A DNA stretch of 64,000 nt from an uncultured Muribaculaceae bacterium (GCA_910579675.1 CAJTUF010000005.1:1-64000); one strand, 5' to 3'. Shown: positions 25,384 to 34,913, counted from the stretch's first letter. Translations and numbers: made by a program. Notes: generated by a model from the letters alone, not told the origin.

Positions 25384-26208
25384 TCAGATAATCCATCGGG
25401 GCGATTTGCGCCGGGCAAAGTTGGCCGACAGCACGGGGGCAAACGGGCTCCGGAAGCTCCGGGCTCCCTGAGGGCAACTCTTCACACACGCGCAACATTT
25501 TATGCACAGCGCCGGGTCGGCTTCATGGCTCCCGGGGGTAATGGCTCCGGTAGGACACACGGCGTAACACCCCCCGCAATCGTCGCACACCGTCGGGTCG
25601 ACCTCGGGCAGATACACCACGCGCTCCTGAGCCTGCTGACGCTGGTACTCCATCACAAATGTCCTGAAATTATCCAGCGCTTCGGCGGGTGAAGGCTCGT
25701 CGGCGAGCAGCGACAGGTCTACCTCGGCCAATGTGTCGTCGATCATTCTGGCCGCGATCTGAGACCCGAATGTACGGGCATCGGAAAGATCGAGGCTGTC
25801 GGGGCGCCCCTCTGCTATCGGAGCCGAAGGGGTGGAATATGAGTGCTCGCCCACAAAAGCCCCGGCGCCACACACTCGGAATCCACTTTCGGTCATAAAT
25901 CCTGCAATGTCGGCGGCCGCATGCTCAAAAGCGCGGTTGCCATACACCGCCACCACCACACACCGGGCGCCTCCGCCCTCTACCCCTTCAAGCCTGCGCT
26001 TGATCATGGGGGTGATCTTGCCGCCGTAGACAGGTGCGGTGACAAGCACCAGATCGTCAGAGCCGAAACTCAGCTCTCCGGCTCCGCCGGAAGTGAGGTC
26101 GCTGAATGTCACAGCCTTTCCGGCCGATTGTGTGATCCCCTCCGAAATGGCCCGCGCTATCGCAGCCGATGTGCCTGTGGGTGAAAATGTAAATGAATAT
26201 ATTGCCAT
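25384..26208 (-). CDS. EFR1-family ferredoxin (flavodoxin-like plus 2[4Fe-4S])
   Basis: 274 residues. The N-terminal flavodoxin-like domain (about 1-165) holds FSPTGTSAAIA, the FMN phosphate loop, and TAPVYGGKITPM. The C-terminal ferredoxin domain carries two 4Fe-4S motifs: C208, C211, C214, C218 and C235, C238, C241, C245. EFR1 proteins are cytoplasmic electron carriers of anaerobes with unclear partners. The promoter box lies 53 nt upstream. Confidence 0.9.
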   Translation of the reverse strand: MAIYSFTFSPTGTSAAIARAISEGITQSAGKAVTFSDLTSGGAGELSFGSDDLVLVTAPVYGGKITPMIKRRLEGVEGGGARCVVVAVYGNRAFEHAAADIAGFMTESGFRVCGAGAFVGEHSYSTPSAPIAEGRPDSLDLSDARTFGSQIAARMIDDTLAEVDLSLLADEPSPAEALDNFRTFVMEYQRQQAQERVVYLPEVDPTVCDDCGGCYAVCPTGAITPGSHEADPALCIKCCACVKSCPQGARSFRSPFAPVLSANFARRKSPRWII

Positions 26209-26260
26209 AATAATAAAAACCGTATGATAGTGATGAATATGATCGGGTCGGAACCGATAG

Positions 26261-26268
26261 CAAAGTTA
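26261..26268 (-). promoter_or_regulatory. -7 box of the EFR1-GNAT operon
   Basis: TAACTTTG on the minus strand, matching TAnnTTTG, 53 nt before the ATG. Confidence 0.65.
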
Positions 26269-26386
26269 GTGATTTTTCGCCTTATTCAACCGATGGCCTC
26301 CAACTTAATCAGCCCGCAGCGCCTGAGGCGCCATCAAGGGGCGGTAATTGTTGGCGCCATGTGGAGGATTATTGCTGCTTTTTTGT

Positions 26387-26394
26387 TAACTTTG
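26387..26394 (+). promoter_or_regulatory. -7 box of gpmI
   Basis: TAACTTTG, 74 nt before the ATG at 26468. No clear -33 element. Confidence 0.65.
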
Positions 26395-26467
26395 CGCCGC
26401 AAAGCGGCGTCGACCGCCACAGTTTCGGCGCCTTTCACCAGCAAAAAGATACCACATTTTAGAACAT

Positions 26468-27982
26468 ATGTCACATAAAGCGCTTCTTATGATCCTTGAT
26501 GGGTGGGGCATCGGCAACCACTCCAAGGGCGACGTCATTTTCTCCACTCCCACACCTTATTGTGATTCACTTCTCGCTTCCTATCCCCACTCGCAGCTCC
26601 AGGCTTCGGGCGAGAACGTAGGCCTCCCCGACGGCCAGATGGGCAACTCCGAGGTGGGCCACCTCAACATCGGTGCAGGCCGAGTGGTGTATCAGGATCT
26701 TGTCAAGATCAACAAGGCCATACGCGAAGGCTCGATCATGGACAATGCCGAGATCAAAAACGCATTCTCCTATGCCAAGGAAAGCGGAAAGGCCATCCAC
26801 TTCATGGGCCTCACTTCCGACGGCGGCGTACATTCATCGCTCGACCATCTCTTCGCCCTCTGCGACATTGCCAAGAGCTATGGCCTCGAAAAGGTCTACA
26901 TCCACTGCTTCATGGATGGACGCGACACCGATCCCCGCTCAGGCAAAGGATTTATCGAGCAGCTCGAAGCCCACTGCGCAAAAAGCGCCGGTAAGATCGC
27001 ATCGGTTATCGGCCGCTACTACGCCATGGACCGCGACAAGCGTTGGGAGCGCGTCAAGATAGCCTACGACCTCCTCGTCAACGGCGAGGGCGCCCAGGCC
27101 ACCGACATGGCTGCTGCCGTTCAGGCCAGCTACGACGCCGATGTAACCGACGAGTTTATCAAGCCTATCCACAACTCTGCTGTCGACGGCACCATCAAGG
27201 AGGGCGACGCTGTGATCTTCTTCAACTACCGCAACGACCGCGCGAAAGAGCTCACCACTGTACTCACCCAGCATGATATGCCCGAAGCCGGCATGCACAC
27301 CATCCCCGGCCTCCAGTATTTCTGCATGACCCCCTACGATGCCTCTTTCACCGGAGTGCATATCCTCTTTGACAAGGAAAATGTCGACAACACCCTCGGC
27401 GAATACCTCTCAAGCCTCGACAAGAAGCAGCTCCATATAGCCGAGACCGAGAAGTATGCCCACGTGACATTCTTCTTCAACGGTGGCCGCGAAGAGCCCT
27501 ACAAGGGCGAAGACCGCATCCTCGTGGCCTCGCCCAAGGTGGCTACCTACGATCTCCAGCCCGAGATGAGCGCCTATGAGGTGAAAGACAAGCTCGTCGA
27601 GGCCATCCGCTCGCAGGAATACGATTTCATCGTCGTGAACTATGCCAACGGCGACATGGTGGGCCACACCGGTGTCTACGAGGCAATCGAGAAAGCTGTG
27701 AAGGCTGTCGACGAATGTGTGCGCGACACCGTGGAGGCTGCCAAGGAAGCCGGCTACGAGACCATCATCATCGCCGACCACGGCAATGCCGACAATGCCA
27801 TCAACGCCGACGGCACCCCCAACACCGCCCACTCCCTCAATCCCGTGCCCTGCATCTACGTGACTTCGCGCAAGGATGCCACCGTGGCCGACGGCAAGCT
27901 GGCCGATGTTGCTCCCACCATGCTCAAGATCATGGGCATCGAGCAGCCCAAGGAGATGACCGGCCACGCCCTCATCAACTGA
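26468..27982 (+). CDS. gpmI: 2,3-bisphosphoglycerate-independent phosphoglycerate mutase
   Basis: Interconverts 3- and 2-phosphoglycerate in glycolysis and gluconeogenesis. The 504-residue length is typical. The metal site starts at LMILDGWGIG (D11), and the phosphoserine nucleophile is S61 in QMGNSEVGHLNIGAGR. The inserted phosphotransferase domain shows GRYYAMDRDKRWERV. The second metal cluster is IIADHGNADN, with TAHSLNPVPC near the end. It is a single-gene unit with its own promoter and a strong terminator. Confidence 0.97.
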   Translation: MSHKALLMILDGWGIGNHSKGDVIFSTPTPYCDSLLASYPHSQLQASGENVGLPDGQMGNSEVGHLNIGAGRVVYQDLVKINKAIREGSIMDNAEIKNAFSYAKESGKAIHFMGLTSDGGVHSSLDHLFALCDIAKSYGLEKVYIHCFMDGRDTDPRSGKGFIEQLEAHCAKSAGKIASVIGRYYAMDRDKRWERVKIAYDLLVNGEGAQATDMAAAVQASYDADVTDEFIKPIHNSAVDGTIKEGDAVIFFNYRNDRAKELTTVLTQHDMPEAGMHTIPGLQYFCMTPYDASFTGVHILFDKENVDNTLGEYLSSLDKKQLHIAETEKYAHVTFFFNGGREEPYKGEDRILVASPKVATYDLQPEMSAYEVKDKLVEAIRSQEYDFIVVNYANGDMVGHTGVYEAIEKAVKAVDECVRDTVEAAKEAGYETIIIADHGNADNAINADGTPNTAHSLNPVPCIYVTSRKDATVADGKLADVAPTMLKIMGIEQPKEMTGHALIN

Positions 27983-28000
27983 TCACTCCAATCATACCGC

Positions 28001-28053
28001 AGGGCCCGGACTCCCACTCTCTCCCCACTTTCGGAGTCCGGGCCCTCTTTTTT
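28001..28053 (+). terminator. Terminator of gpmI
   Basis: AGGGCCCGGACTCC (28001-28014) and GGAGTCCGGGCCCT (28033-28046) form a perfect 14-bp stem, followed by CTTTTTTT. Confidence 0.92.
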
Positions 28054-28072
28054 TATCAACTCCGTCAACATT

Positions 28073-29053
28073 ATGCGTCCCCTCTCCAACCTCAACTCAC
28101 ATCTGACGCTCCTCGGCATCGCTGCCTCATCAGTGTTGCTCTCCGGCTGCAACGATGAAGTGTTTGTAAAGCCGCTGCCCGAGATAAGCTCTGTCGCCCT
28201 CTCCCCGGAGGGGGACCACAAGGTGATCGATCTCGGAGTGGCCGGAGCCGGATTCATGTACCTATCCTCTACCGTCGACTCTTTCCACGGCACTATCGAC
28301 ACCCTCACTCCCGACGGTGAAGTGGAGCTATCACCCCCCTTTACGGGCGCTACCTATATTCCCGGCGGCCTTGCTCTCCACTCAACGGGCGATCTGAGCG
28401 TCGATCTCACCATCATGGCAACCTCCGAAGGGAGGGTCACCATCGACCTCGACCATTGCTACTCCGCCTCTCCGGCCTCACTCACCGTTGGCATCGACTA
28501 CGGATACGGGCAGGTCAACATACCTCTCACAGTCAAAGCCATAGAGCCGTTCGACCCTGTGGCCATCGACTATCCCGACGGCTTCTTCAGTCTATCCTCC
28601 AACGAGTTGATGGAGGCCTCGGCCATATTGGTGGTCAACGATTCATCCGACTCTCTACCCGCCTTGTTCAATCCATGGGAGGCCGCCACAGCCGAAGTGA
28701 TGTTCATAACCGCCGATGCCGACAGCCCCGGTGTGCCCCTCGCAAGCCCCGGCGCCGATGTAGCGCTACCGTCAGTCGGCGAGCAAGGCCCCGGCCTCTA
28801 CGGCTTCAGCGCCCCGTATATCCCCGACAAAAGGTGCGAGATACCGGTAAGTGGCCTTCCTGAGAAGATAGTGAGAGTGATGGTGCCACCCCACTCCAAG
28901 CGGCGCTATGTGACCTTCATTGAGCGGCAACCTATCTACGCCAACTACCGCATCACCTTCGCAAGCCCCTCGGTGAGCCCCACTCCCGAGGCGCGGGGTC
29001 AGGTGAGAGTGGCTTACCCGGTCGATTATTATATAGGCTACAACGAACTATGA
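28073..29053 (+). CDS. Lipoprotein of unknown function
   Basis: 326 residues with a lipobox ending VLLSGC (C26), so a membrane-anchored lipoprotein. The rest is beta-rich with many Asp, Pro and Ser, and looks like immunoglobulin-like or BACON-like sandwich repeats. I recognise no family. Its TGA overlaps the ATG of the PagL-like outer membrane protein (ATGA), which points to translational coupling and joint function at the outer membrane. Confidence 0.7.
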   Translation: MRPLSNLNSHLTLLGIAASSVLLSGCNDEVFVKPLPEISSVALSPEGDHKVIDLGVAGAGFMYLSSTVDSFHGTIDTLTPDGEVELSPPFTGATYIPGGLALHSTGDLSVDLTIMATSEGRVTIDLDHCYSASPASLTVGIDYGYGQVNIPLTVKAIEPFDPVAIDYPDGFFSLSSNELMEASAILVVNDSSDSLPALFNPWEAATAEVMFITADADSPGVPLASPGADVALPSVGEQGPGLYGFSAPYIPDKRCEIPVSGLPEKIVRVMVPPHSKRRYVTFIERQPIYANYRITFASPSVSPTPEARGQVRVAYPVDYYIGYNEL

Positions 29054-30282
29054 GCAGACTCCTCACCCTTGCAATGCGGGCTCTGGCCTCGCTCATGGCT
29101 TTCATGGCCGCATCAGGCCATGCCGATGCACAGCGCGCCTACACCCACTCGCTTGAGCTCGACGCTTCGCCCGGGCTCACCCTCCACACCTCCCCCTACT
29201 TTTCCGGCACCAATCCGCTCGACCATAACTTCGGACCTATGATCCAGGGCTCGCTGCGATGGAGCGCATCGCTCACTCCCGGCACCGATGCCTGGCGTCT
29301 GTGGCCCGGCCTGCGTATGGGTGTCGGCGTCAAAGCTCTGTCGCTTCTCAAGCCGTCGCTCACCGGCAGCCCTGTGGGTGTATTTGTTTTTCAGGGTGCC
29401 GACCTTCACCGCTTTTCCCGGCGCCTGTCTCTGGCCTACGAATGGCAGTTTGGCGCCACAGCGCCATGGCAGATCATGGGTAGCTCTCATCCCGACCAGG
29501 CCGTCAACGGCTCCCCGGTGTGTGCGCTCCTCGGAGCCTCGCTCCTACTGCGCTACGATGCCGGGCGCAACTGGGCCATCACTGCCGGCGTTGATCTGGC
29601 CCACTACTCCAACGGCAACACCCGCTGGCCCAATGCGGGCACCAACACTGCGGGTATAAGGATAGGAGTGGCGCGCACGCTCGGCCAGTCAGGCTCAGGC
29701 CCGCGACTCAGCCATACCGACACCATAGCCGTTGGCTCTCTTAAGAGCCGCGAGCGCTGGTTTGTCGACCTGCTCCTCTACGGTGCATGGCGCAAGAAGT
29801 GCTATCACGACGATATGGACGAGCCGTGGCCATTTCCGGACTACTTCGGCGTGGCCGGCATCAACATAGCCCCATCCTACCGGCTGTCAAGGCGATTCAG
29901 CGTCGGCCCCTCGGTCGATTTCGTATTCGACGAGAGCGCAGTGCCCGAATCCAACATCATCGACAACGACTCAGGTGAACAGCCCTACTACATCCGTCCA
30001 CCATTCCTGCAGCAGACAGCAATAGGCATCGCCGCGCAAGCCGAATATAGCATGCCGGTGTTTTCGCTCCATGTGAGCCTCGGCTACAATCTCCTCGCCG
30101 GATGTGCCGAGCTCCGGTATTTCTACCAGACCCTTGCACTGCGCACCTTCGTGACTCCCCGCATGTGGCTCAATGTAGGCTACTCGCTGCGCAACTTCGC
30201 CCATCCGCGCCATCTGATGCTCGGAATCGGATTCCGCATAGGCTCCCGGGCCCCATCTTCAATAGCCCAGACCGATCTCTGA
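29050..30282 (+). CDS. PagL/acyloxyacyl hydrolase-like outer membrane protein
   Basis: 410 residues with a signal peptide (about 1-28) and an alternating beta-barrel pattern. LAHYSNGNTRWPNAGTN (184-199) matches the lipid A 3-O-deacylase PagL motif: H185 and S187 take the places of catalytic His126 and Ser128. The position of PagL Glu140 is N199. PagL removes the 3-position acyl chain of lipid A in the outer membrane. The protein is about twice as long as classical PagL, so the second half (about 230-410) may be another barrel region. Family likeness is good; activity is uncertain because of the Glu to Asn change. Confidence 0.65.
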   Translation: MSRLLTLAMRALASLMAFMAASGHADAQRAYTHSLELDASPGLTLHTSPYFSGTNPLDHNFGPMIQGSLRWSASLTPGTDAWRLWPGLRMGVGVKALSLLKPSLTGSPVGVFVFQGADLHRFSRRLSLAYEWQFGATAPWQIMGSSHPDQAVNGSPVCALLGASLLLRYDAGRNWAITAGVDLAHYSNGNTRWPNAGTNTAGIRIGVARTLGQSGSGPRLSHTDTIAVGSLKSRERWFVDLLLYGAWRKKCYHDDMDEPWPFPDYFGVAGINIAPSYRLSRRFSVGPSVDFVFDESAVPESNIIDNDSGEQPYYIRPPFLQQTAIGIAAQAEYSMPVFSLHVSLGYNLLAGCAELRYFYQTLALRTFVTPRMWLNVGYSLRNFAHPRHLMLGIGFRIGSRAPSSIAQTDL

Positions 30283-30317
30283 TTATTATCAACCTACCAT
30301 AAATCAATCATCTTACC

Positions 30318-32006
30318 ATGATCAAATCAATGCTGCTGGTAGCCTCCGTAGCTGCCTCCTCAACAGTCTATGCAGCCGTTCCGTCGACTCTCGACTCAGT
30401 GTTTGCTCCGGTAAAGGTGGCCACCGGACCCTCCGACGCCTATATCGGACTCTCGCGTATGCCCGATGGCGAGCTACGCCACTACAACTATGGCGAGCAG
30501 GCCGATGCCGGATCCTTTTATCTGTCCAGCACCGACGGCGGCCTCACCTGGCGCAAGGTCAAAGCCGCGCGCGACATGCCTCAGGCCGATATTGCAAGCC
30601 CACTCTCGGGCGAATATATCCGGTTGGTCAACATGGGAGCCGACGGTGTGTATTGCATCCGCACCAAAGGGGGCCCGTCGGGCGACCGCACCGTAACTAA
30701 GGTATCCGACATAGCTTCGATCATGATCAAACCGCCGGTATTTGCCCAGGGTGGCAAGCGCATAGTTGTGGCCGCTCACGGCGGTGTCGATCCCAAGGGT
30801 TGCTATACCTATGTGTCGACCGACGACGGACTCACATGGACCCGCTCCAACACCGTTGAGACCCCGCCCCATACCGGAGGCGGATTTCATCAAGGCATAA
30901 GGTGGAACCACGGCGCTGTGGAGCCTACCGTGGTAGAGCTTACCGACGGCAGGCTGTGGATGCTGATGCGCACCCCTCACGATCGTCACTATGAAGCATT
31001 CTCAACCGATGGCGGCCTGACATGGAGCGAGCCTCAGCCCTCCCGCTTCTACGGCACTATAACCATGCCCACGATAGGGCGCCTCGCCGACGGACGACTG
31101 CTCTTTTTCTGGTGCAACACCACTCCCCTGCCCGAGCTCCCGACGGCCAACGGTGTGTGGGATGATGTGTTTACCAACCGCGACGTGACCCATGTGGCCA
31201 TATCCGACGACGACGGAGCCACATGGACCGGATTCCGCGAACTCATGCTCGACCCTATGCGCAATGAGAGCGACTATGCCCTGCGAGGCCGTGGCATCGA
31301 CCGCGGCATGCATCAGGCTCAGTTTATCGAGGTTGAGCCGGGCAAGATTGTGGCTGCCATAGGTCAGCACCCTCTCCACAGAGCCATTGTGGCCTTTGAT
31401 GTCGACTGGCTCTATGAGCCGGAGCGCTCCGACGATTTCACCGACGGACTCGACAACTGGACCACCTTCAATTACATCAAGGGGATACGCGGACACTGCT
31501 CCTACAACCGCATCAACGGCGCCGACCTCGTGGCCCATCCCGACGATGAGTCGCGCAACGCCCTCTCCCTCCGCTATCAGGCCGCCGACTCGCTCGTGAG
31601 CGATATAAGAGGAGCAGTATGGAATTTCCCCGCGGCACGCCGTGGCAACTTCTCCACCTCGCTTCAGATCCCCGCCGGAGCCGACGGCCACACCCTCGTG
31701 CTCAACGACCGATGGTTCAATCCCTCCGACACTGTGGCCCGCCACGAAGGCATCTATATCCTCCCTCTCTCGCGCCGCAAACTCGGCATCAAGGACGACA
31801 AGTGGCACACCCTCACCATCGACTGGGATCTCGACAGCCGCTCCGGCGCCACCGTAAGAGTCGACGGCCGCAAGCGTCTCACCCTCCCCGCCGCCAACCC
31901 CTCGGCCGACGGCATCAGCTATGTGCATTTCCTTGCCGAACCCACTCAGACCGATGCGTCTCCCCGTCCGATACTCATCGAGAGGGTAAGCGCCACCCGC
32001 CGCTGA
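30318..32006 (+). CDS. Sialidase-like Asp-box protein with C-terminal beta domain
   Basis: 562 residues with a signal peptide (about 1-20). Four Asp boxes (S-x-D-x-G-x-T-W type) lie at 71-78, 167-174, 229-236 and 296-303, so it has a beta-propeller of the sialidase/BNR fold. No FRIP arginine motif is visible, so true exo-sialidase activity is doubtful. Residues about 400-560 form a separate beta-rich domain (DDFTDGLDNWTTFNY through IDWDLDSRSGATVRVDGRKRL), resembling a glycan-binding jelly roll. It sits 35 bp after the PagL-like gene and may be read with it. It lacks the PUL operator. Confidence 0.75.
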   Translation: MIKSMLLVASVAASSTVYAAVPSTLDSVFAPVKVATGPSDAYIGLSRMPDGELRHYNYGEQADAGSFYLSSTDGGLTWRKVKAARDMPQADIASPLSGEYIRLVNMGADGVYCIRTKGGPSGDRTVTKVSDIASIMIKPPVFAQGGKRIVVAAHGGVDPKGCYTYVSTDDGLTWTRSNTVETPPHTGGGFHQGIRWNHGAVEPTVVELTDGRLWMLMRTPHDRHYEAFSTDGGLTWSEPQPSRFYGTITMPTIGRLADGRLLFFWCNTTPLPELPTANGVWDDVFTNRDVTHVAISDDDGATWTGFRELMLDPMRNESDYALRGRGIDRGMHQAQFIEVEPGKIVAAIGQHPLHRAIVAFDVDWLYEPERSDDFTDGLDNWTTFNYIKGIRGHCSYNRINGADLVAHPDDESRNALSLRYQAADSLVSDIRGAVWNFPAARRGNFSTSLQIPAGADGHTLVLNDRWFNPSDTVARHEGIYILPLSRRKLGIKDDKWHTLTIDWDLDSRSGATVRVDGRKRLTLPAANPSADGISYVHFLAEPTQTDASPRPILIERVSATRR

Positions 32007-32027
32007 CCCTCCACCCCGCTAAAAGAG

Positions 32028-32069
32028 GGAGCCCCGGCATAGCGACCTATGATTCGCTATGCCGGGGCT
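32028..32069. terminator. Bidirectional terminator
   Basis: A 17-bp perfect stem (32028-32044 with 32053-32069) and an 8-nt loop separate the convergent sialidase-like and GH57 genes. Confidence 0.85.
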
Positions 32070-32110
32070 CTCAGTTTCTGTTTCAGTTAAGCTCTTGAGC
32101 GGAGTAAAGA

Positions 32111-33580
32111 TTACTCAGCCTTAGGCTCCTCAGCTTTCTTTGAGGGTTTGCGGCCACGCTTGGGCTTCTCCTCACCCTCTGTCTCAGCCTTAGGGGTGCG
32201 GGGCTTGCGGGTCTTCTTGGCAGGTTTTTCCTCAGCTGCGGCTTCGGGCTTGGGCTCGCGGAGCTTGTGCTCCTCGTTATAATGCTCTATATTCTGGCGC
32301 ATGGAGTTGACCTCCTTGTTGAGGGTCTCGATTTCAGTGGCCTGATTGCGGATAGTTGTGAGAAGGGCATTGAGCTCCTCATTCTCGATCGAGAGAGGAT
32401 ACTGCTCCTCAACACGCACTATGAAGTCGGCAAGGACATTCATGTAGTTTGTGAAGGCCTGGAAAGGAGTCTCGTAGGGGGAGAAGTGCGAGTGAACATC
32501 GCCGTCAGCCATATGCTTGGTCGACATGTAGAAGAAATGGTCAGATGCCTGGAGATAGTTCCAGTCCTGCTTCAGACGGCGGTCGTCGCAGAGACGCACA
32601 CGCTCCGACACCGAGTAGAGCTTGTCGAATGCCTCGCGCTGGAGCTTGTTGCCGAGCCATGCCGAGGTGTCGCGTGCCTCATCGGCCCACGAGATGGGGT
32701 GCATAACCGACAGCTCACCTACAGGCTTGAGCTTGGCAATGGCCTCGGAGGGTGTGATAAATTCGATGCCGCGCTCGGCTGCGAAGCGGGGAAGAGCCTC
32801 CAGGAACTGGAAGATGCCCGAATCGCGGTGCTGGAGCTCACCGAAAGTCTCAAGATTCATGAAGAGGTTGACAATCTGCTCCTCGGCAGGGGTCGACGCA
32901 ATCCAGTCGATATACTTGTCGGCGGTAAGGGGATAAGCATCCCAGTCGGGATTGGAGAAGCGGAATGCGATATCGTCGCTGAGCTTCGAGTTTTTGAGCA
33001 GGAGCTTGAGCTCCGGACATTCGGCAGCCGAATAGATATAGTTGGGCGACTTCCAGCCGAGGATATGCTTGGCGCCCTCGGTGATAACCCCCTTGTAGCC
33101 CATGGCGTAGATCTGGGGAGCCATCTCGTCGCAGTAGATAAGCTCGGTGTTGCGGAGCACGGTGGGAGTCTGGCCGAAGAGCATGCGGATCTTCTCGTCG
33201 TGGAGCTTCACCTGCTCGGCAAACTCATCGGGATCGGTGAGCGAGGCGAGCGAGTGGGCGTAGGTCTCGGCGAGGAACTCCACCTTACCGGTGGCGGCGA
33301 GTTTCTTGAGTATGTCGATAAACTCGGGCACATACTGCTCAAACTGCTCGAGAGCAACACCGGTCACGGAGATGGCGCAGCGGAAGCGGCCCTCATTCTG
33401 CTCGATCATGTGGAGAAGGCTCTCGGCGGCGGGTATGTAGGAGTTGCGGGCAATACGGGTCACGATGTCGTCGTTGGCGAAGTCATCGTAGTAGTAGTGG
33501 TCATTGCCTATATCGAAAAAGCGGTAGCGCTTGAGGCGGAAAGGCTGATGGATCTGGAAGTAAAAACAGATTGCTTTCAT
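32111..33580 (-). CDS. GH57 alpha-amylase-type glycan hydrolase with basic tail
   Basis: 489 residues. The GH57 start motif FYFQIHQPFRLKRYRFFDIG is followed by VEFLAETYAHSLASL and LRNTELIYCDEMAPQIYAMGYKGVITEGAKH, typical of Bacteroidetes GH57 amylases. It acts on glycogen or maltooligosaccharides in the cytoplasm (no signal peptide). After a coiled-coil stretch (about 385-430) comes a low-complexity tail (about 435-489) of Lys, Pro and Glu with RKPRTPK and KRGRKPSKK, resembling AT-hook or histone-like sequence. It forms an operon with the glycosyltransferase and debranching enzyme upstream. Confidence 0.9.
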   Translation of the reverse strand: MKAICFYFQIHQPFRLKRYRFFDIGNDHYYYDDFANDDIVTRIARNSYIPAAESLLHMIEQNEGRFRCAISVTGVALEQFEQYVPEFIDILKKLAATGKVEFLAETYAHSLASLTDPDEFAEQVKLHDEKIRMLFGQTPTVLRNTELIYCDEMAPQIYAMGYKGVITEGAKHILGWKSPNYIYSAAECPELKLLLKNSKLSDDIAFRFSNPDWDAYPLTADKYIDWIASTPAEEQIVNLFMNLETFGELQHRDSGIFQFLEALPRFAAERGIEFITPSEAIAKLKPVGELSVMHPISWADEARDTSAWLGNKLQREAFDKLYSVSERVRLCDDRRLKQDWNYLQASDHFFYMSTKHMADGDVHSHFSPYETPFQAFTNYMNVLADFIVRVEEQYPLSIENEELNALLTTIRNQATEIETLNKEVNSMRQNIEHYNEEHKLREPKPEAAAEEKPAKKTRKPRTPKAETEGEEKPKRGRKPSKKAEEPKAE

Positions 33581-33629
33581 CTTATGTTGGGATGGCGTTT
33601 TATTGCTTGTTTGGATTATTGGGAATGTT

Positions 33630-33638
33630 GGGGGGGGG
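33630..33638. repeat. G9 homopolymer between GH57 and glycosyltransferase genes
   Basis: Nine consecutive Gs lie about 50 bp upstream of the GH57 ATG and 16 bp downstream of the glycosyltransferase stop. Runs of this length can slip during replication. Confidence 0.6.
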
Positions 33639-33653
33639 AGGGATCAGGATAGG

Positions 33654-34913
33654 TCAGCGTCCGAGCACCTTGTTGTAGATGTCGATCACCTTCTGGCCTG
33701 CCTTGTCCCAGGTGATTTTGTTTACCTCCTCGAGGCCATCCTCACGCAGCTGCTCATACATTGCCGGGTAGGTCACGATAGAGTTGATGGCATCGGCCAT
33801 GGCGTCGATGTCCCAGTAGTCGGTCTTGATCACATTGGTCAGGATCTCGGCACAGCCGCTCTGCTTGGAGATGATCGAGGGCACACCCATCTGCATAGCC
33901 TCAAGCGGAGAGATGCCGAAAGGCTCCGACACCGATGGCATGATATACACATCGCTCGCTTTGAGCATCTCATACACCTGATTGCCTTTCTGGAAGCCGG
34001 GGAAGTGGAAGCGGTCGGCTATGCCGCGCTCGGCTGCCAGATTGATCATCTTGTCCATCATGTCGCCCGAGCCGGCCATGACAAAGCGCACATTGTGGTT
34101 GTTTTTGAGCACCTTGGCTGCGGCTTCCACAAAATATTCCGGTCCCTTCTGCATGGTGATACGCCCGAGGAAGGTCACCACTTTTTCCTTCGACTTGTGT
34201 TCGGGCACATTGAGCTGCTCGGGGGTGAGAGGAGTCACGGCGTTGTGCACGGTGGTCACCTTGGCGGGATCAATGCCGTAGTTGTTGATCACGGTGTCGC
34301 GGGTGAGATTGCTCACACAGATGATATGGTCGGCATTGTTCATGCCATCCTTCTCGATGCCGAACACCGTGGGGTTGGGTTTGCCTCGCGAGCGGTCAAA
34401 CTCGGTGGCGTGGACATGGATCACCAGAGGCTTGCCTGTCACCTGCTTGGCGTGGATGCCGGCGGGATAGGTGAGCCAGTCGTGCGAGTGGATGACATCA
34501 AAGTCGAGCGTGCGGGCCACTACGCCTGCCATGATCGAGTAGTTGTTGATCTCCTCAAGGAGATTGTCGGGATAGCGTCCCGAAAACTCGATACACCCCA
34601 GGTCGTTGGTGCGCATATAGTTGAAGTCGGCGTAGATATTCGAGCGCAGACGGAAATAGAGGTCGGGATCCATCACATTGCCTATGCGGCTCTCGACATA
34701 TTCGCGGGAAGGATCGCGCCAGGCCACCGGGACCTGCGACGCTCCTATGATATTGGCAAACGAACGGTCTTCGTCGCCCCACGGTTTGGGGATGACAAAG
34801 GTGATGTCCATATCGCCACATTGCCACATGCCTCGGGTGAGGCCGTAGCTCGCCGTGCCGAGGCCGCCGAGGATATGAGGAGGAAATTCCCATCCAAACA
34901 TTAATGCTTTCAT
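33654..34913 (-). CDS. Glycogen synthase-like glycosyltransferase (GT-B)
   Basis: 419 residues. It begins MKALMFGWEFPPHILGGLGTASYGL, the donor-side glycine loop of starch/glycogen synthases and GT4 enzymes. It continues with DVIHSHDWLTYPAGIHAKQ and KVVTFLGRITMQKGPEYFVEAA, and ends with the donor-site MPSVSEPFGISPLEAMQMGVPSI, in which the two E-x7-E glutamates lie. Its place between a debranching enzyme and GH57 makes glycogen synthesis the likely role, with a nucleotide-sugar donor. It is cytoplasmic. Confidence 0.88.
   Translation of the reverse strand: MKALMFGWEFPPHILGGLGTASYGLTRGMWQCGDMDITFVIPKPWGDEDRSFANIIGASQVPVAWRDPSREYVESRIGNVMDPDLYFRLRSNIYADFNYMRTNDLGCIEFSGRYPDNLLEEINNYSIMAGVVARTLDFDVIHSHDWLTYPAGIHAKQVTGKPLVIHVHATEFDRSRGKPNPTVFGIEKDGMNNADHIICVSNLTRDTVINNYGIDPAKVTTVHNAVTPLTPEQLNVPEHKSKEKVVTFLGRITMQKGPEYFVEAAAKVLKNNHNVRFVMAGSGDMMDKMINLAAERGIADRFHFPGFQKGNQVYEMLKASDVYIMPSVSEPFGISPLEAMQMGVPSIISKQSGCAEILTNVIKTDYWDIDAMADAINSIVTYPAMYEQLREDGLEEVNKITWDKAGQKVIDIYNKVLGR

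Noticed and set aside
32267..33652. 461-residue plus-strand frame opposite GH57
   Set aside because: Antisense shadow; no domain and no start signal.
33603..34904. 433-residue plus-strand frame opposite the glycosyltransferase
   Set aside because: Mirror frame of a clear GT gene with His/Val-rich nonsense composition.
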